Positions 8,398 to 17,602 of a stretch of DNA of 64,000 nt are shown one piece after another. The position numbers and the translations under genes were made by a program. Each line of letters starts with the position of its first letter. Positions within the stretch are counted from its first letter, which is position 1. The stretch spans positions 1,426,001 to 1,490,000 of the forward strand of contig OZ245881.1 in assembly GCA_965229505.1 (NCBI GenBank). The letters are read 5' to 3'. The notes under the pieces were generated by a model. It did no database searches. It saw only the letters and a list, made by a program, of their open reading frames with translations, and had not been told where the DNA came from. Source of the DNA: UBA6059 sp040219045 (lineage in GTDB: Bacteria; Bacteroidota; Bacteroidia; Cytophagales; Cyclobacteriaceae).

Positions 8398-8930
8398 TAG
8401 AGCTAGAAAAACTAAAATACCCCATAGGAAAATTCCGTGTGGTAGGACCTGTTGACCAGGCAACTTTAGACCATGCGGTAGCGGATATGGTTAGTCTTCC
8501 GGAGAAGTTCGCAAAGTCAATCAAGCACCTGACCAAAGAACAACTTGATACGCCATATCGTCCTGGTGGCTGGACAGTAGGACGGCTCGTCCATCATGTA
8601 GTGGACAGCCATATGAACGCCTACGTAAGAATGAAAATAGCCTTGACAGAAGAAGACCCGACCATCAGGCCTTATGACGAAGGTGAATGGGCAAAATTGG
8701 AGGATAGCTCAACTACCCCTGTACAGGTTTCATTGGATATGCTTGCGCTACTGCACCATAGATGGGTGAAGTTGATTCAATCATTGGGTGATGACCAGCT
8801 AAAAAGGAAATATTACCATCCGGAGGACAAAGAATGGGTAAATCTCAGGACTATGCTCTGCATGTACGCCTGGCATGGCAATCATCATCTAGCTCATATT
8901 ACAGAGTTGATCAAGCGAGAAGGTTGGTAG
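8394..8930 (+). CDS. DinB-like metal-dependent hydrolase, YfiT/BstA type
   Basis: The 178-residue protein follows the YfiT pattern closely: the opening YPIGKF, then YRPGGWTVGRLVHHVVDSHMN with the first histidine ligand near residue 67, and the closing MYAWHGNHHLAHI with histidines near 161 to 168. Three such histidines bind a metal in the four-helix DinB fold. Family members act as thiol (bacillithiol) transferases or hydrolases; the exact reaction here is unknown. Its start overlaps the stop of the GDSL hydrolase gene, so it is probably co-expressed with it. Confidence 0.8.
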   Translation: MIELEKLKYPIGKFRVVGPVDQATLDHAVADMVSLPEKFAKSIKHLTKEQLDTPYRPGGWTVGRLVHHVVDSHMNAYVRMKIALTEEDPTIRPYDEGEWAKLEDSSTTPVQVSLDMLALLHHRWVKLIQSLGDDQLKRKYYHPEDKEWVNLRTMLCMYAWHGNHHLAHITELIKREGW

Positions 8931-8970
8931 TTGAGCAACAGAATCACTATTTTTATAAAAAGCGTATTTC

Positions 8971-9522
8971 ATGATTGCGGTAGCTAAGAGGTTGATCAAC
9001 AGGGAAGAATACTATAAAATGGCTGAGGTAGGTATCCTTAAGCCGGAGGATCGTGTAGAGCTTATTAACGGAGAAATAATCGAGATGAGTCCAATAGGGA
9101 GTAGGCACGCCGCAGCTGTCAGGCGTATGGCGCGTGTATTGAGTAAATACCTAAACGAGAAGGTAGCTATAAGCATCCAGAGTCCGGTAGTGCTCAATGA
9201 CCTGACAGAGCCTGAACCGGATATTGCCATCGTAGAATTTCGAGAGGACGATTATGCAGCCGCTCACCCAGATGCTGGTGATGTTAAACTTGTGATTGAA
9301 GTATCTGACTCTACGCTGGACTATGATTTAACTACCAAATCAAATCTGTACGCTGCAGCTGGAATAGCCGTATATTGGGTAGTCAACATTGATAACAATA
9401 TCATTCAGCGATTCTCAAAACCGGCCAATGGGCGATATGAGGAGATTGATAATTATACTGCAGATGACGAGATCGATTTTTTGGGAGTACATATAGACGT
9501 TTCATCCCTCCTGATTCCATGA
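8971..9522 (+). CDS. Uma2-family (DUF820) restriction-like endonuclease
   Basis: The 183-residue protein has the PD-(D/E)XK-like core of the Uma2 family: PEDRVELINGEIIEMSPIG, the central EPDIAIV with the catalytic-type Asp, and LVIEVSDSTLDYDLTTKS, where Glu and Lys complete the site. The family is abundant in Bacteroidota and cyanobacteria and is linked to mobile DNA, but its biological role is poorly known. It lies 40 bases after the YfiT-like gene and meets the next gene tail to tail with three bases between them. Confidence 0.78.
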   Translation: MIAVAKRLINREEYYKMAEVGILKPEDRVELINGEIIEMSPIGSRHAAAVRRMARVLSKYLNEKVAISIQSPVVLNDLTEPEPDIAIVEFREDDYAAAHPDAGDVKLVIEVSDSTLDYDLTTKSNLYAAAGIAVYWVVNIDNNIIQRFSKPANGRYEEIDNYTADDEIDFLGVHIDVSSLLIP

Positions 9523-9525
9523 CTC

Positions 9526-9975
9526 CTATCCTGCCAATATCCTTCTGAGATAATTGATGTGGCCCAGGTGCCAGCTCAAATGTCCATAGAGATGTAGTAG
9601 AAAGGCGCCTACTGTAAATTCTTCAGGTCGAATTTTTACCGGATATATATCATCCAAATTGGATTCCTCCAGCTTGTTGAGCAAAGTATCCTCTACTACT
9701 TTCTTAGTAATTCGTACATTTTTGATAATATCCTGAACTGGCACCCCTTTCAGGCTGAATTCCTTGTCACGCTCACGTACGTAACCTGTTTCACCGAGTA
9801 CCGCCCCGATGAAGTGCTGTAGGTTACCGTTTAGATGAAGCGCAATATTGCCGCCTGAATTGATGATGCCCTCTTTTATCTGCCAGAGGTGACGCTCATC
9901 ATAAGCTTCCAGTTCTCCAAGGAGCTTGTCCAGATCTCTCTGAAATAACGAGTTTAAGGTCTTTAGTGTGTCCAT
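9526..9975 (-). CDS. DinB-family protein (DUF1572-like)
   Basis: The 149-residue helical protein has a DinB-type histidine set: NIALHLNGNLQHF near residue 43 to 55 and the C-terminal LHLYGHLSWHLGHINYLRR. These would hold a metal in a four-helix bundle. It is a different DinB branch from the YfiT-like gene at 8394-8930; sequence motifs are not shared beyond the fold. The function is unknown. It is a single gene on the minus strand with its start at 9975 and a 115-base spacer shared with the divergent BNR-repeat gene. Confidence 0.72.
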   Translation of the reverse strand: MDTLKTLNSLFQRDLDKLLGELEAYDERHLWQIKEGIINSGGNIALHLNGNLQHFIGAVLGETGYVRERDKEFSLKGVPVQDIIKNVRITKKVVEDTLLNKLEESNLDDIYPVKIRPEEFTVGAFLLHLYGHLSWHLGHINYLRRILAG

Positions 9976-10090
9976 CTTAGTCTTGTTAATCCGTTCATCC
10001 TGCAGTTATTATCAATCGAACCTTATCAGTTTGATTAATCCTGATACTTTGTAATTTACATAGATTACCAAAACCTAATAACCATTTGTC

Positions 10091-13000
10091 ATGATGAAGA
10101 TAACCAAGCTTTGCGCCTTCCTGATGTGTGTTTTGATCACCCTACCGGGAATAGCCCAGCGCAACAAAAAATCCTCAGCTCCAGAGGGGAAGACCTATGA
10201 TGAAAAATTGTTTAATGCACAGGAGTGGCGAAATATAGGACCATTCCGAGGTGGTAGATCACTGACCAGCTCAGGGGTCATCAGCGATCCCCTGACTTAC
10301 TACATGGGCACTGCCGGTGGTGGTGTTTGGAAGACTGAAGATGCCGGCCTGACCTGGAAAAATATTTCTGATGATCATTTCAATGCTACCTCCATTGGTG
10401 CGGTGAGCGTTGCTGAGTCCGATCCGAATGTACTCTACGTTGGTACCGGAGAAGCCTGCATCAGAGGTGTGATGACCTCTCATGGGGATGGTGTCTATAA
10501 GTCTACTGATGGTGGAAAGACCTGGGCCCATGTCGGCCTGGACAAGACTTCTCAGATATCTGAAATCAGAATTCATCCTAACAATCCTGATGTGGCCTAT
10601 GTTGCCGCACAGGGGAATCCTTATGGCCCTTCACAGGATCGAGGCATCTATCGCACGATGGATGGTGGCAAGAATTGGGATCGTGTACACTTCGTAAATG
10701 AAAGTGCCGGGGTGAACAACCTATCCATGGATATGAACAATCCGCGCATCCTGTATGCAGCCTACTGGGATCATGACCGTGACCCTTGGTTTGTACGCTC
10801 AGGCGGTGAGGGCAGTGGTATCTGGAAGTCTACCGATGGTGGTGACACATGGAATAAGATCGTATCCGGCCTACCAGAATTGATGGGTAAGATCGGCGTA
10901 TCCGTATCTCGTGCCAACTCTGATGTGGTCTATGCTATCGTAGAAGCAGAAGGCAAGGATGGCGGCCTTTACCGATCTGATGATGGTGGGGCTAACTGGA
11001 AACAGCAGACGAATAGCAGACTGCTTCATACTCGCTCATGGTACTATATGCATGTTTTCGCAGACCCGAATAATGAGAACCTGGTCTATGTACTCAATGC
11101 GCCATTCATGAAATCCATCGATGGTGGTAAGACCTTCACAAATGTGCAGGTACCTCATGGGGACAATCACGACCTGTGGATCAACCCTACGAACTCCCAA
11201 AATATGGTGAGCTCGGATGACGGAGGTGCCACCATCACTTTCAATGGAGGCAAGTCCTGGACCCCATTGGAGAATCAGCCTACTGCCCAGTTTTATCGTG
11301 TCAATGCAGATAACAGATTCCCATACTGGGTGTACGGAGGTCAGCAGGACAACACTACAGTAGCGATCCCATCTAGGACAGATGGTTTCGCGATTACTCC
11401 CTATGACTGGACACGAGGTGTAGGTGGTGGAGAAGCAGCTCATATTGCGTTTGATCCTAACAATCCGAAGTACCTCTACTCATCGAACATCACAGGTATG
11501 ATGGATGAGTACAATCAGGAAACTGGCAAGACCAAGGCCATCAAACCATGGCCGATCGACGATCTTGGCGAGCCCACAGATGAAATGCGTTATCGCTACA
11601 ACTGGAACCCTCCCGTGATCGTCAGCTCACACAACCCATCAGTCATCTATTACGGTAGTAACGTGCTCCACAAGTCAACGAACCGTGGAGTAGTCTGGGA
11701 TGATATCTCTGAAGATCTTACCAGAAATGATCCTGAAAAGCTAGGTAAAACCGGCGGCCCGATCACCAATGAAGGTGCTGGTGGTGAGACTTACCACACG
11801 GTTATGAGCCTGGCAGAATCACCTCATGACGCCAATGTGATCTACACCGGAGCGGATGATGGCCTGGTCCATGTGACAAAGGACGGAGGAGCCACCTGGC
11901 AAAATGTAAGTCCCGGCCCGGAAGGAATTATCAACTCGATTGAGGTGTCTCCTCATGATCCGGGTACGGTCTACATCACCATGATGAGGTATAAGCTGAG
12001 TGATTTCAAACCGTACATCTACAAGTCGACCAACTACGGTACAGGCTGGGTGCAAATCGAAAGAGACATTCCGGTCGGTGCGTATGCGAGAGTAGTGCGT
12101 GAAGATCCTTCCAGAAAAGACCTGCTCTATGCTGGCACAGAAAGAGGCCTCTACATTTCATTTGATGGAGGCGCAAAGTGGACTAAGTGGCAGGCGAATC
12201 TGCCTATCGTTCCTATCACTGACTTGATGGTTCACCAAAATGACCTTATCGTTGCAACACATGGGCGAGCCTACTGGATCATGGATGACATCAAGCCACT
12301 CCACCAGGTGACTGATGCGGTGGCGAATAGCAAAGCCTACTTGTACGAGCCTAAGGATGTGGTAAAGACGAATGGCTTCAACTTCTTCTTCCCAATGCCG
12401 GGAGTGGGCAAGAATCCTTATACTGGAGCGAGTATTAAATACTACATGGGTGAAATCCTCGAAAATGATAGTATCCCTGTGAAGCTCGAAATCATGGATA
12501 ACTCCGGCAATGTAATCCGAACCATGTCGAGTGATGCCAAGAACAAGTCTAATATGATTGGTAAGAAGGAGGGAATGAATGTCGCCAAGTGGGATCTCAA
12601 AGTAGAAGATCTTGAGCCTGCGAAAGGTGTGTATGTCATGAGTTTTACGGGCACGGCGATGAAGGGCTATACTGTTGGGCCTGGTACGTACACTGCCAAG
12701 CTAACGTACGGAGATCTGGAGCAAACCCAGTCATTTGCGGTAGTGCAGGATCCTCGTGATGAAGCGAGCGCGCAAGACATAGCTGCTCAGCAGGATATGG
12801 TTAAGAAAATCTATGATGATATCGCCAATCTTTATGACGGTGTAAGCCAGATGCAGCAGGTGCGTGATCAGGTGGCTGATTGGATGGACCGTATGGAAGA
12901 TGATGAAGATATCAAAGAGCAAGGAAGTCAGCTAAAGGAAAAGATCGATGAAGTAGAAGGCACATTGATCTCTCCAAAGCAGACCACCTTTCAGGATGTC

Positions 13001-13249
13001 ATCAACTTCAGAAGTCAGCTCGATCATCAGCTACACAACCTGATGAATACCATCGATGGGAACACCCCTCCAGTCACCAAAGGTGAGAAGGATCTCTATC
13101 AAGAGCTCAACAAGATGTGGATGGAGCGTAAGGGTCCGATGGAGAAGGTGCTCAACGAAGATGTACCTGCCTTCAATGAGCTGCTGAAGTCCAAAGGCGC
13201 AGAATACATCGCTCCAAAAGAGAAAAAAGAAGAGGAAGTAGGATCATAA
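10091..13249 (+). CDS. Secreted BNR/sortilin-type beta-propeller protein (often annotated glycosyl hydrolase)
   Basis: The 1052-residue protein begins with a signal peptide (about 23 residues, ending GIAQ). It then shows many BNR/Asp-box style repeats of the type S/T-x-DGGxxW: KTEDAGLTWKN, KSTDGGKTWA, RTMDGGKNWD, KSTDGGDTWN, RSDDGGANWK, VTKDGGATWQ and SFDGGAKWTKW. These form one or two VPS10/sortilin-like propellers over residues 50-720. A beta-sandwich region and a charged helical tail (roughly 880-1052, ending KEKKEEEVGS) follow. In Bacteroidota and Acidobacteria this family is labelled 'glycosyl hydrolase' or 'WD40/YVTN/BNR-like', but no glycosidase residues can be assigned and the function is not known. 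A terminator-like hairpin follows it. Confidence 0.85.
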   Translation: MMKITKLCAFLMCVLITLPGIAQRNKKSSAPEGKTYDEKLFNAQEWRNIGPFRGGRSLTSSGVISDPLTYYMGTAGGGVWKTEDAGLTWKNISDDHFNATSIGAVSVAESDPNVLYVGTGEACIRGVMTSHGDGVYKSTDGGKTWAHVGLDKTSQISEIRIHPNNPDVAYVAAQGNPYGPSQDRGIYRTMDGGKNWDRVHFVNESAGVNNLSMDMNNPRILYAAYWDHDRDPWFVRSGGEGSGIWKSTDGGDTWNKIVSGLPELMGKIGVSVSRANSDVVYAIVEAEGKDGGLYRSDDGGANWKQQTNSRLLHTRSWYYMHVFADPNNENLVYVLNAPFMKSIDGGKTFTNVQVPHGDNHDLWINPTNSQNMVSSDDGGATITFNGGKSWTPLENQPTAQFYRVNADNRFPYWVYGGQQDNTTVAIPSRTDGFAITPYDWTRGVGGGEAAHIAFDPNNPKYLYSSNITGMMDEYNQETGKTKAIKPWPIDDLGEPTDEMRYRYNWNPPVIVSSHNPSVIYYGSNVLHKSTNRGVVWDDISEDLTRNDPEKLGKTGGPITNEGAGGETYHTVMSLAESPHDANVIYTGADDGLVHVTKDGGATWQNVSPGPEGIINSIEVSPHDPGTVYITMMRYKLSDFKPYIYKSTNYGTGWVQIERDIPVGAYARVVREDPSRKDLLYAGTERGLYISFDGGAKWTKWQANLPIVPITDLMVHQNDLIVATHGRAYWIMDDIKPLHQVTDAVANSKAYLYEPKDVVKTNGFNFFFPMPGVGKNPYTGASIKYYMGEILENDSIPVKLEIMDNSGNVIRTMSSDAKNKSNMIGKKEGMNVAKWDLKVEDLEPAKGVYVMSFTGTAMKGYTVGPGTYTAKLTYGDLEQTQSFAVVQDPRDEASAQDIAAQQDMVKKIYDDIANLYDGVSQMQQVRDQVADWMDRMEDDEDIKEQGSQLKEKIDEVEGTLISPKQTTFQDVINFRSQLDHQLHNLMNTIDGNTPPVTKGEKDLYQELNKMWMERKGPMEKVLNEDVPAFNELLKSKGAEYIAPKEKKEEEVGS

Positions 13250-13283
13250 TACCTACTAGAAACAGGAGGTCACCAACCTCTAA

Positions 13284-13320
13284 GCCCAGGTATACTCGCA
13301 AGAGTTGCCTGGGCATTTAT
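13284..13320 (+). terminator. Rho-independent-like terminator after the BNR-repeat gene
   Basis: A seven-base stem, GCCCAGG (13284-13290) with CCTGGGC (13308-13314), is followed by ATTTATTTAT. It lies 35 bases after the stop codon. The loop is long (17 bases) and the T-run is broken, so strength is uncertain. Confidence 0.5.
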
Positions 13321-13409
13321 TTATATGACCCGGCTCTGTCATATTCGCGACATTACCAGATAGTACAGCTATCAAATATGACCGATTGTAGTTAATTGAT
13401 GTAGTCACA

Positions 13410-13880
13410 ATGTTATCAGCTATGAAAAGACTAATCAATACCGCGTTACTGTTTACCCTTGTCAGCGCATCAACTCATGCGCAAACTCCTTACAGCTGTG
13501 CCAATAAAGAAATAGCCTTTGGTGGCTATGATCTTGTCAGCTACTTTGAAAATGCACCAATAAAGGGCAACCCGGAGTTTGTGGCATTATATGATGGCCT
13601 CAGACTTCAATTTTGCACTGAAGAGCATCTGGATGCGTTCATCGCCGATCCCGAGAAATATATGCCCAAGTATGGCGGATGGTGCGCTACCGCAATGGCC
13701 CAAGGCGTTTACAATCAGCCTGATTTTTCCATGTGGGATATTGAGGATGGCCAGCTATTCTTCTTTGAAGTTAAAGCTTTCTTCAACGGCAAGACCCAGT
13801 GGATGAAAGATCCTGATAAGCATCTCATTCTAGCAGATCGATACTACAGGATCAGCACAGAAGAGCTCACTGAGAAATAG
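13410..13880 (+). CDS. YHS domain-containing secreted protein
   Basis: The 156-residue protein (or 152 if the second Met at 13422 is used) has a signal peptide ending THAQ. The YHS-type core follows: AFGGYDLVSYFENAPIKGNPEFVALYDGLRLQF, then EEHLDAFIADPEKYMPKYGGWCATAM. The family phrase YDPVAYF/GGYDLVSYF and the PEKYxPxYGGxC segment are clear. Many homologues are proposed to bind copper or other metals. The protein is probably periplasmic. It stands alone between the BNR gene and the DUF4249 pair. Confidence 0.8.
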   Translation: MLSAMKRLINTALLFTLVSASTHAQTPYSCANKEIAFGGYDLVSYFENAPIKGNPEFVALYDGLRLQFCTEEHLDAFIADPEKYMPKYGGWCATAMAQGVYNQPDFSMWDIEDGQLFFFEVKAFFNGKTQWMKDPDKHLILADRYYRISTEELTEK

Positions 13881-13892
13881 AACAAGTCCTCA

Positions 13893-13907
13893 TAAGGGCT
13901 ATTTCGG
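13893..13907 (+). promoter_or_regulatory. Conserved leader element before the first DUF4249 gene
   Basis: TAAGGGCTATTTCGG begins 49 bases before the ATG. A 14/15 match occurs at 15268-15282 at nearly the same distance from the second DUF4249 gene. It could be a regulatory site or a relic of the tandem duplication. Confidence 0.35.
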
Positions 13908-13941
13908 ATAACGATGTTTTGCAGGTACAAATTTATCAACC

Positions 13942-15243
13942 ATGCGTTATCCACTATTTATATTAAGCCTTGGTCTACTACTTGGCTGCACAGAGATATT
14001 CGAAGGAGAGTTTACGAGTGATGGGTCAGATCGTATCGTCATCACCGGTGGTATTACTAATACAGAAGTACCCGAGGTAAGAGTGTATAGATCTGTACCT
14101 TTTGGTGAAGTAGGTAAAACTCCCCAGCCCATCCGGGATGCTAACGTGTGGATTGAAGATGATAACGGTCAAAAAATCCTTATGGAACCTATGGAGGATA
14201 TTCAAGAAAGAGACTTTCTTTTTTTTGCTGATCCCGCTCCGATGATCGAAGACTACACCACCGAGGAGGCATATTTAAGGGTATTTTGGGACATAGACAC
14301 ACTCGTCGAATCATTCAAGTCTAATTTCAGATATGAAGCCATAGATCAATCAACCAGAGGTGAAATTGGACGGACTTACACGCTATTCGTCGAACTTAAG
14401 GATGGTGCAACCTACCAGTCTACACCGCAGACTCTTGCCGCTTCACCTCCTATCAGTAATTCCTATGCAGAGTACGAAAGAGGTCGTAGCATCAATGAGC
14501 TGGGTAATGAGCAAAACGAACACTTCTGGAATGTTTTTGTAGAGACGCCAGTTGGCCAGGGTGATGACGTATTCTTAAGTTGGCGGCATAGAGGTGTTTA
14601 TGAAGTTGAAACTTTTCCTGAAGAATACTGCGACCCACCGAGTGTAGACTGTAATCCAGGAATTGCACATCCTAGAGAAGTGCCTCCATCATGCTGCAAA
14701 TATTGCTATGTGACGGAATATGGTGCAGAGTTTAATACTTCAACTTCGGCGGATATTCCAGGCAATCAAATACAAAAGCAAATAGCATCTATTCCAATCA
14801 CTTACGACAAAGTCTACAATTACTACCTATTGGAAATCTACCAGCTATCCGTTTCCCAAGAAGTCTACGACTACCTCGACTTACTTAATCAGCAAATTAC
14901 CGGACAGGGATCGATTTTCGATCCTACACCAGCAACTATCGAAGGTAATATTAGCAACTCCTCCAATGGTGAAAAAGCCTTAGGCATGTTCTATGCGGCT
15001 GGCGTCACTACCTCACAACTCAACCTTAATCGATCAGGAATATCAGCGCAGTTTACGCCTACTCGTTTTGCGAATGATTGTCGATTGGTCAATAATAGTA
15101 CGGATGTAGCGCCTGATAACTATATTTCCGGTAAACAAAATCAGTGCTTCAACTATTATAACTCCATTACTGGTTCTGGATGGCACAGCTGTGACCAATG
15201 TTATGATTTTGTTACAAGTAGTTGGTCCACTTGTCCTGATTAA
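13942..15243 (+). CDS. DUF4249 family lipoprotein, copy 1
   Basis: The 433-residue protein begins with a lipoprotein signal (lipobox LGLLLGC near residue 16), so it should be anchored to the outer membrane. The body has the DUF4249 beginning IVITGGITN followed by a beta-sandwich region. Cysteines are strikingly conserved with the next gene: a YC...DC...CCKYC cluster around residues 228-255 and four to five more near the C terminus (WHSCDQCYDF, ending STCPD). DUF4249 genes usually follow a TonB-dependent receptor gene; none is present here. Function unknown. Copy 2 starts 68 bases downstream on the same strand. Confidence 0.8.
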   Translation: MRYPLFILSLGLLLGCTEIFEGEFTSDGSDRIVITGGITNTEVPEVRVYRSVPFGEVGKTPQPIRDANVWIEDDNGQKILMEPMEDIQERDFLFFADPAPMIEDYTTEEAYLRVFWDIDTLVESFKSNFRYEAIDQSTRGEIGRTYTLFVELKDGATYQSTPQTLAASPPISNSYAEYERGRSINELGNEQNEHFWNVFVETPVGQGDDVFLSWRHRGVYEVETFPEEYCDPPSVDCNPGIAHPREVPPSCCKYCYVTEYGAEFNTSTSADIPGNQIQKQIASIPITYDKVYNYYLLEIYQLSVSQEVYDYLDLLNQQITGQGSIFDPTPATIEGNISNSSNGEKALGMFYAAGVTTSQLNLNRSGISAQFTPTRFANDCRLVNNSTDVAPDNYISGKQNQCFNYYNSITGSGWHSCDQCYDFVTSSWSTCPD

Positions 15244-15267
15244 TCAAGCGATGAAGCGCTGAATTCG

Positions 15268-15282
15268 TAAGGGCTTTTTCGG
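15268..15282 (+). promoter_or_regulatory. Conserved leader element before the second DUF4249 gene
   Basis: TAAGGGCTTTTTCGG begins 44 bases before the ATG and matches 13893-13907 at 14 of 15 bases. The flanking leader sequence is otherwise different. Confidence 0.35.
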
Positions 15283-15311
15283 TCAATCCTGTTACTAAGC
15301 TAAACTGGACA

Positions 15312-16592
15312 ATGAAACAGATAACTCTAGGACTCAGCATCTGTTTACTCTTCACGCAGTGCATAGAAATCTTCGACGGTGACTTCACAAGTAGTGGCTC
15401 TAACCGGATAGTCATAACAGGCGGCATTACTGATATCGAAATGCCCACCATCAGAATCTATGAGTCCGTCCCGTTCACCCAATCGGGGAGTACACCACAG
15501 CTTATTAAAGATGCGCATGTATGGCTAGAAGATGATCAAGGTGTGCGGTACGAGTTCGAAGTAGGTGCTGAGATAACAGAGAGGGAGTATCATTTCTTTG
15601 CTAATGCCAACCCTAACATGAATGCCGTCAACTACGAAGAGCTGTTTTGGGATATTGATACTACCAGCGAACTCTTTGAATCCGATTATCGCTATGAGCC
15701 AATTGATAAAAGCTTGGTGGGTGAGGTGGGGAAGACCTATACATTGAATGTAGAGCTGCCAGATGGCACCACCTATGCGTCTACACCGCAGGAGCTAAAG
15801 CCTTCACCCGAAATCACCAACGCTTACGGAGAATATGAAAAAGCCCGGGTCATCAATGAGTTGGGGAATGAAGCTCCGAGTCACGTCTGGAATGTATATG
15901 CCCAGACCGCTACGAGCGAACCTGATGTTTTCCTGACCTGGCGGTACAAGGGTACCTATGAGGTCGAAACTTTCCCTGAAGACTATTGTGCTCAGCCGAC
16001 CAATGACTGCAATCCGGGGATTGCCCATCCTCGGGAAGTTCCACCCGGATGCTGCAAATATTGCTACGTGACTGAGTATGGCAGTCAATTCCCAACAGCT
16101 TCGTCCCGCGAAAATCCTTCTGGACGCATAGGGTTGCAGGTTGCCACCATTCCTGTCACGTATGATAAGACCTTCAATTATTATCAGACGGACATCTATC
16201 AACTCGCCATTTCTGCAGAGGTGCACAACTATCTGGAGTCAATCAATCAGCAAATTAATGGTCAGGGCACCATCTTTGATCCGACACCCACTACCCTGCA
16301 AGGCAACATCACCAACGTCAATAATCCAGATGACAGGGCATTAGGGATGTTTTACGCTGCGGGAGTAACTACTGCCAGAGTGAATCTTAATCGAACAGGA
16401 ATAAGAACCATCTTCACCCCCAGCTATTTCCCCAATGACTGTCGTCTGGTGAAGAATAGCACAGCCGAAAAGCCCGAAGGCTACACATCAGGCAAGACCA
16501 ACTGGTGCTATAATGCCTATATCGGTCAGTGGAATTCTTGTGACATGTGTTTTGATATGGCCGAGTTTCGCTGGTACAGATGTCCAGAGTGA
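15312..16592 (+). CDS. DUF4249 family lipoprotein, copy 2
   Basis: This 426-residue lipoprotein (lipobox LLFTQC near residue 17) is a clear tandem paralogue of copy 1. Long stretches agree, for example DCNPGIAHPREVPP, CCKYCYVTEYG and the NDCRLVKNST region, and every cysteine of the central and C-terminal clusters is kept (WNSCDMCFDM, ending YRCPE). Strong retention of paired cysteines suggests disulphide-stabilised or metal-binding surface domains. The gene ends 14 bases from the oppositely oriented dehydrogenase. As with copy 1, no TonB receptor is adjacent. Confidence 0.8.
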   Translation: MKQITLGLSICLLFTQCIEIFDGDFTSSGSNRIVITGGITDIEMPTIRIYESVPFTQSGSTPQLIKDAHVWLEDDQGVRYEFEVGAEITEREYHFFANANPNMNAVNYEELFWDIDTTSELFESDYRYEPIDKSLVGEVGKTYTLNVELPDGTTYASTPQELKPSPEITNAYGEYEKARVINELGNEAPSHVWNVYAQTATSEPDVFLTWRYKGTYEVETFPEDYCAQPTNDCNPGIAHPREVPPGCCKYCYVTEYGSQFPTASSRENPSGRIGLQVATIPVTYDKTFNYYQTDIYQLAISAEVHNYLESINQQINGQGTIFDPTPTTLQGNITNVNNPDDRALGMFYAAGVTTARVNLNRTGIRTIFTPSYFPNDCRLVKNSTAEKPEGYTSGKTNWCYNAYIGQWNSCDMCFDMAEFRWYRCPE

Positions 16593-16606
16593 GCAGTTCG
16601 ATGCGA

Positions 16607-17440
16607 TTACTTGGGCAAGTATTTCGCCACCATCTCCTCACTCACCTCCCACAGCTTGTCTCTTGCTTCGGTATCATGGGCATGCTTTGACGTTCTGGTC
16701 ACCTTCTTTTTGACGAAGTACTTACCAGAATCCTTCTCGACACCTTCAGCAGTTGCGAGGTAAATCTGTGTTCTCGCGCCTTTCTCCGGAGTAAGCAACA
16801 ATGGCTTGCCTAAGTCCCACAAAAATCTAAAAAAGCCCTTTGAGTGATCGCCAAATCCGGTACCAACAGAGCCCGGGTGTGCAGCAAAGGACGCAATACC
16901 ATCGTCGAAGTAACGCTCATGTAGCAGCTGTGTGAAGTAAATATTGCAAAGCTTACTATTGCCATAGGCCTTGAAGGCGCCATATCTCGCCTCGATCATC
17001 AGGTCAGAAAAGTCAAGCTTACCGAGCTTGTGTGCCGCTGAGCTGAGATTGATAATGCGAGCCTTCTCCTGTGCTCTCAGCTTGTTAATTACCAATTTGG
17101 TCAACAAAAAATGTCCCAGATGATTCATCTGGAAAGTAAGCTCATTGCCATCGACCGTCTTACTGAAGTTGTCATTATAACCACCGGCATTATTCATGAG
17201 CACATCTATATCCTCATGATACTTGCTCAACGCAAGGCCCGCATCAGTCACGCTCGATAAGTCAGCCAGATCACACCTGATAAAGTCAATCTCAGCATCA
17301 GGATGAACCTCCTTGATCTCGGAGATTTTTGACATACTACGTGCGAGCATTACAATGCGCCATCCCTGACTCGCCAGTGCATGAACTGTAGCAAGTCCCA
17401 GGCCTGAAGTGCCTCCTGTGATAGCGATCGTTTTCTTCAT
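16607..17440 (-). CDS. Short-chain dehydrogenase/reductase, retinol-dehydrogenase-like
   Basis: The 277-residue protein has the classical SDR signatures: GGTSGLGLATVHAL (residues about 8-21, NAD(P) binding), NNAGGY near 89, LSSAAHKLG and the catalytic YGNSK. The long SDR form with a C-terminal extension resembles the retinol dehydrogenase/WWOX-like branch, which acts on lipid-like alcohols or ketones. The substrate cannot be named. The gene is preceded by a 160-base AT-rich spacer. Confidence 0.82.
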   Translation of the reverse strand: MKKTIAITGGTSGLGLATVHALASQGWRIVMLARSMSKISEIKEVHPDAEIDFIRCDLADLSSVTDAGLALSKYHEDIDVLMNNAGGYNDNFSKTVDGNELTFQMNHLGHFLLTKLVINKLRAQEKARIINLSSAAHKLGKLDFSDLMIEARYGAFKAYGNSKLCNIYFTQLLHERYFDDGIASFAAHPGSVGTGFGDHSKGFFRFLWDLGKPLLLTPEKGARTQIYLATAEGVEKDSGKYFVKKKVTRTSKHAHDTEARDKLWEVSEEMVAKYLPK

Positions 17441-17602
17441 AACTCCTTGCTAGGCGCGAGAGGATTAGAAAGCATCAACCTTTCCACTTTCTCAAAATCA
17501 CACCGTTGTTTAAATCTATTTATAGTACTAGCCTTTGCAATCTCCCCAAAAATATCTTGGCCAATAATACCCTGCTGATTTATAGAATTTTTCATGAGCT
17601 TT

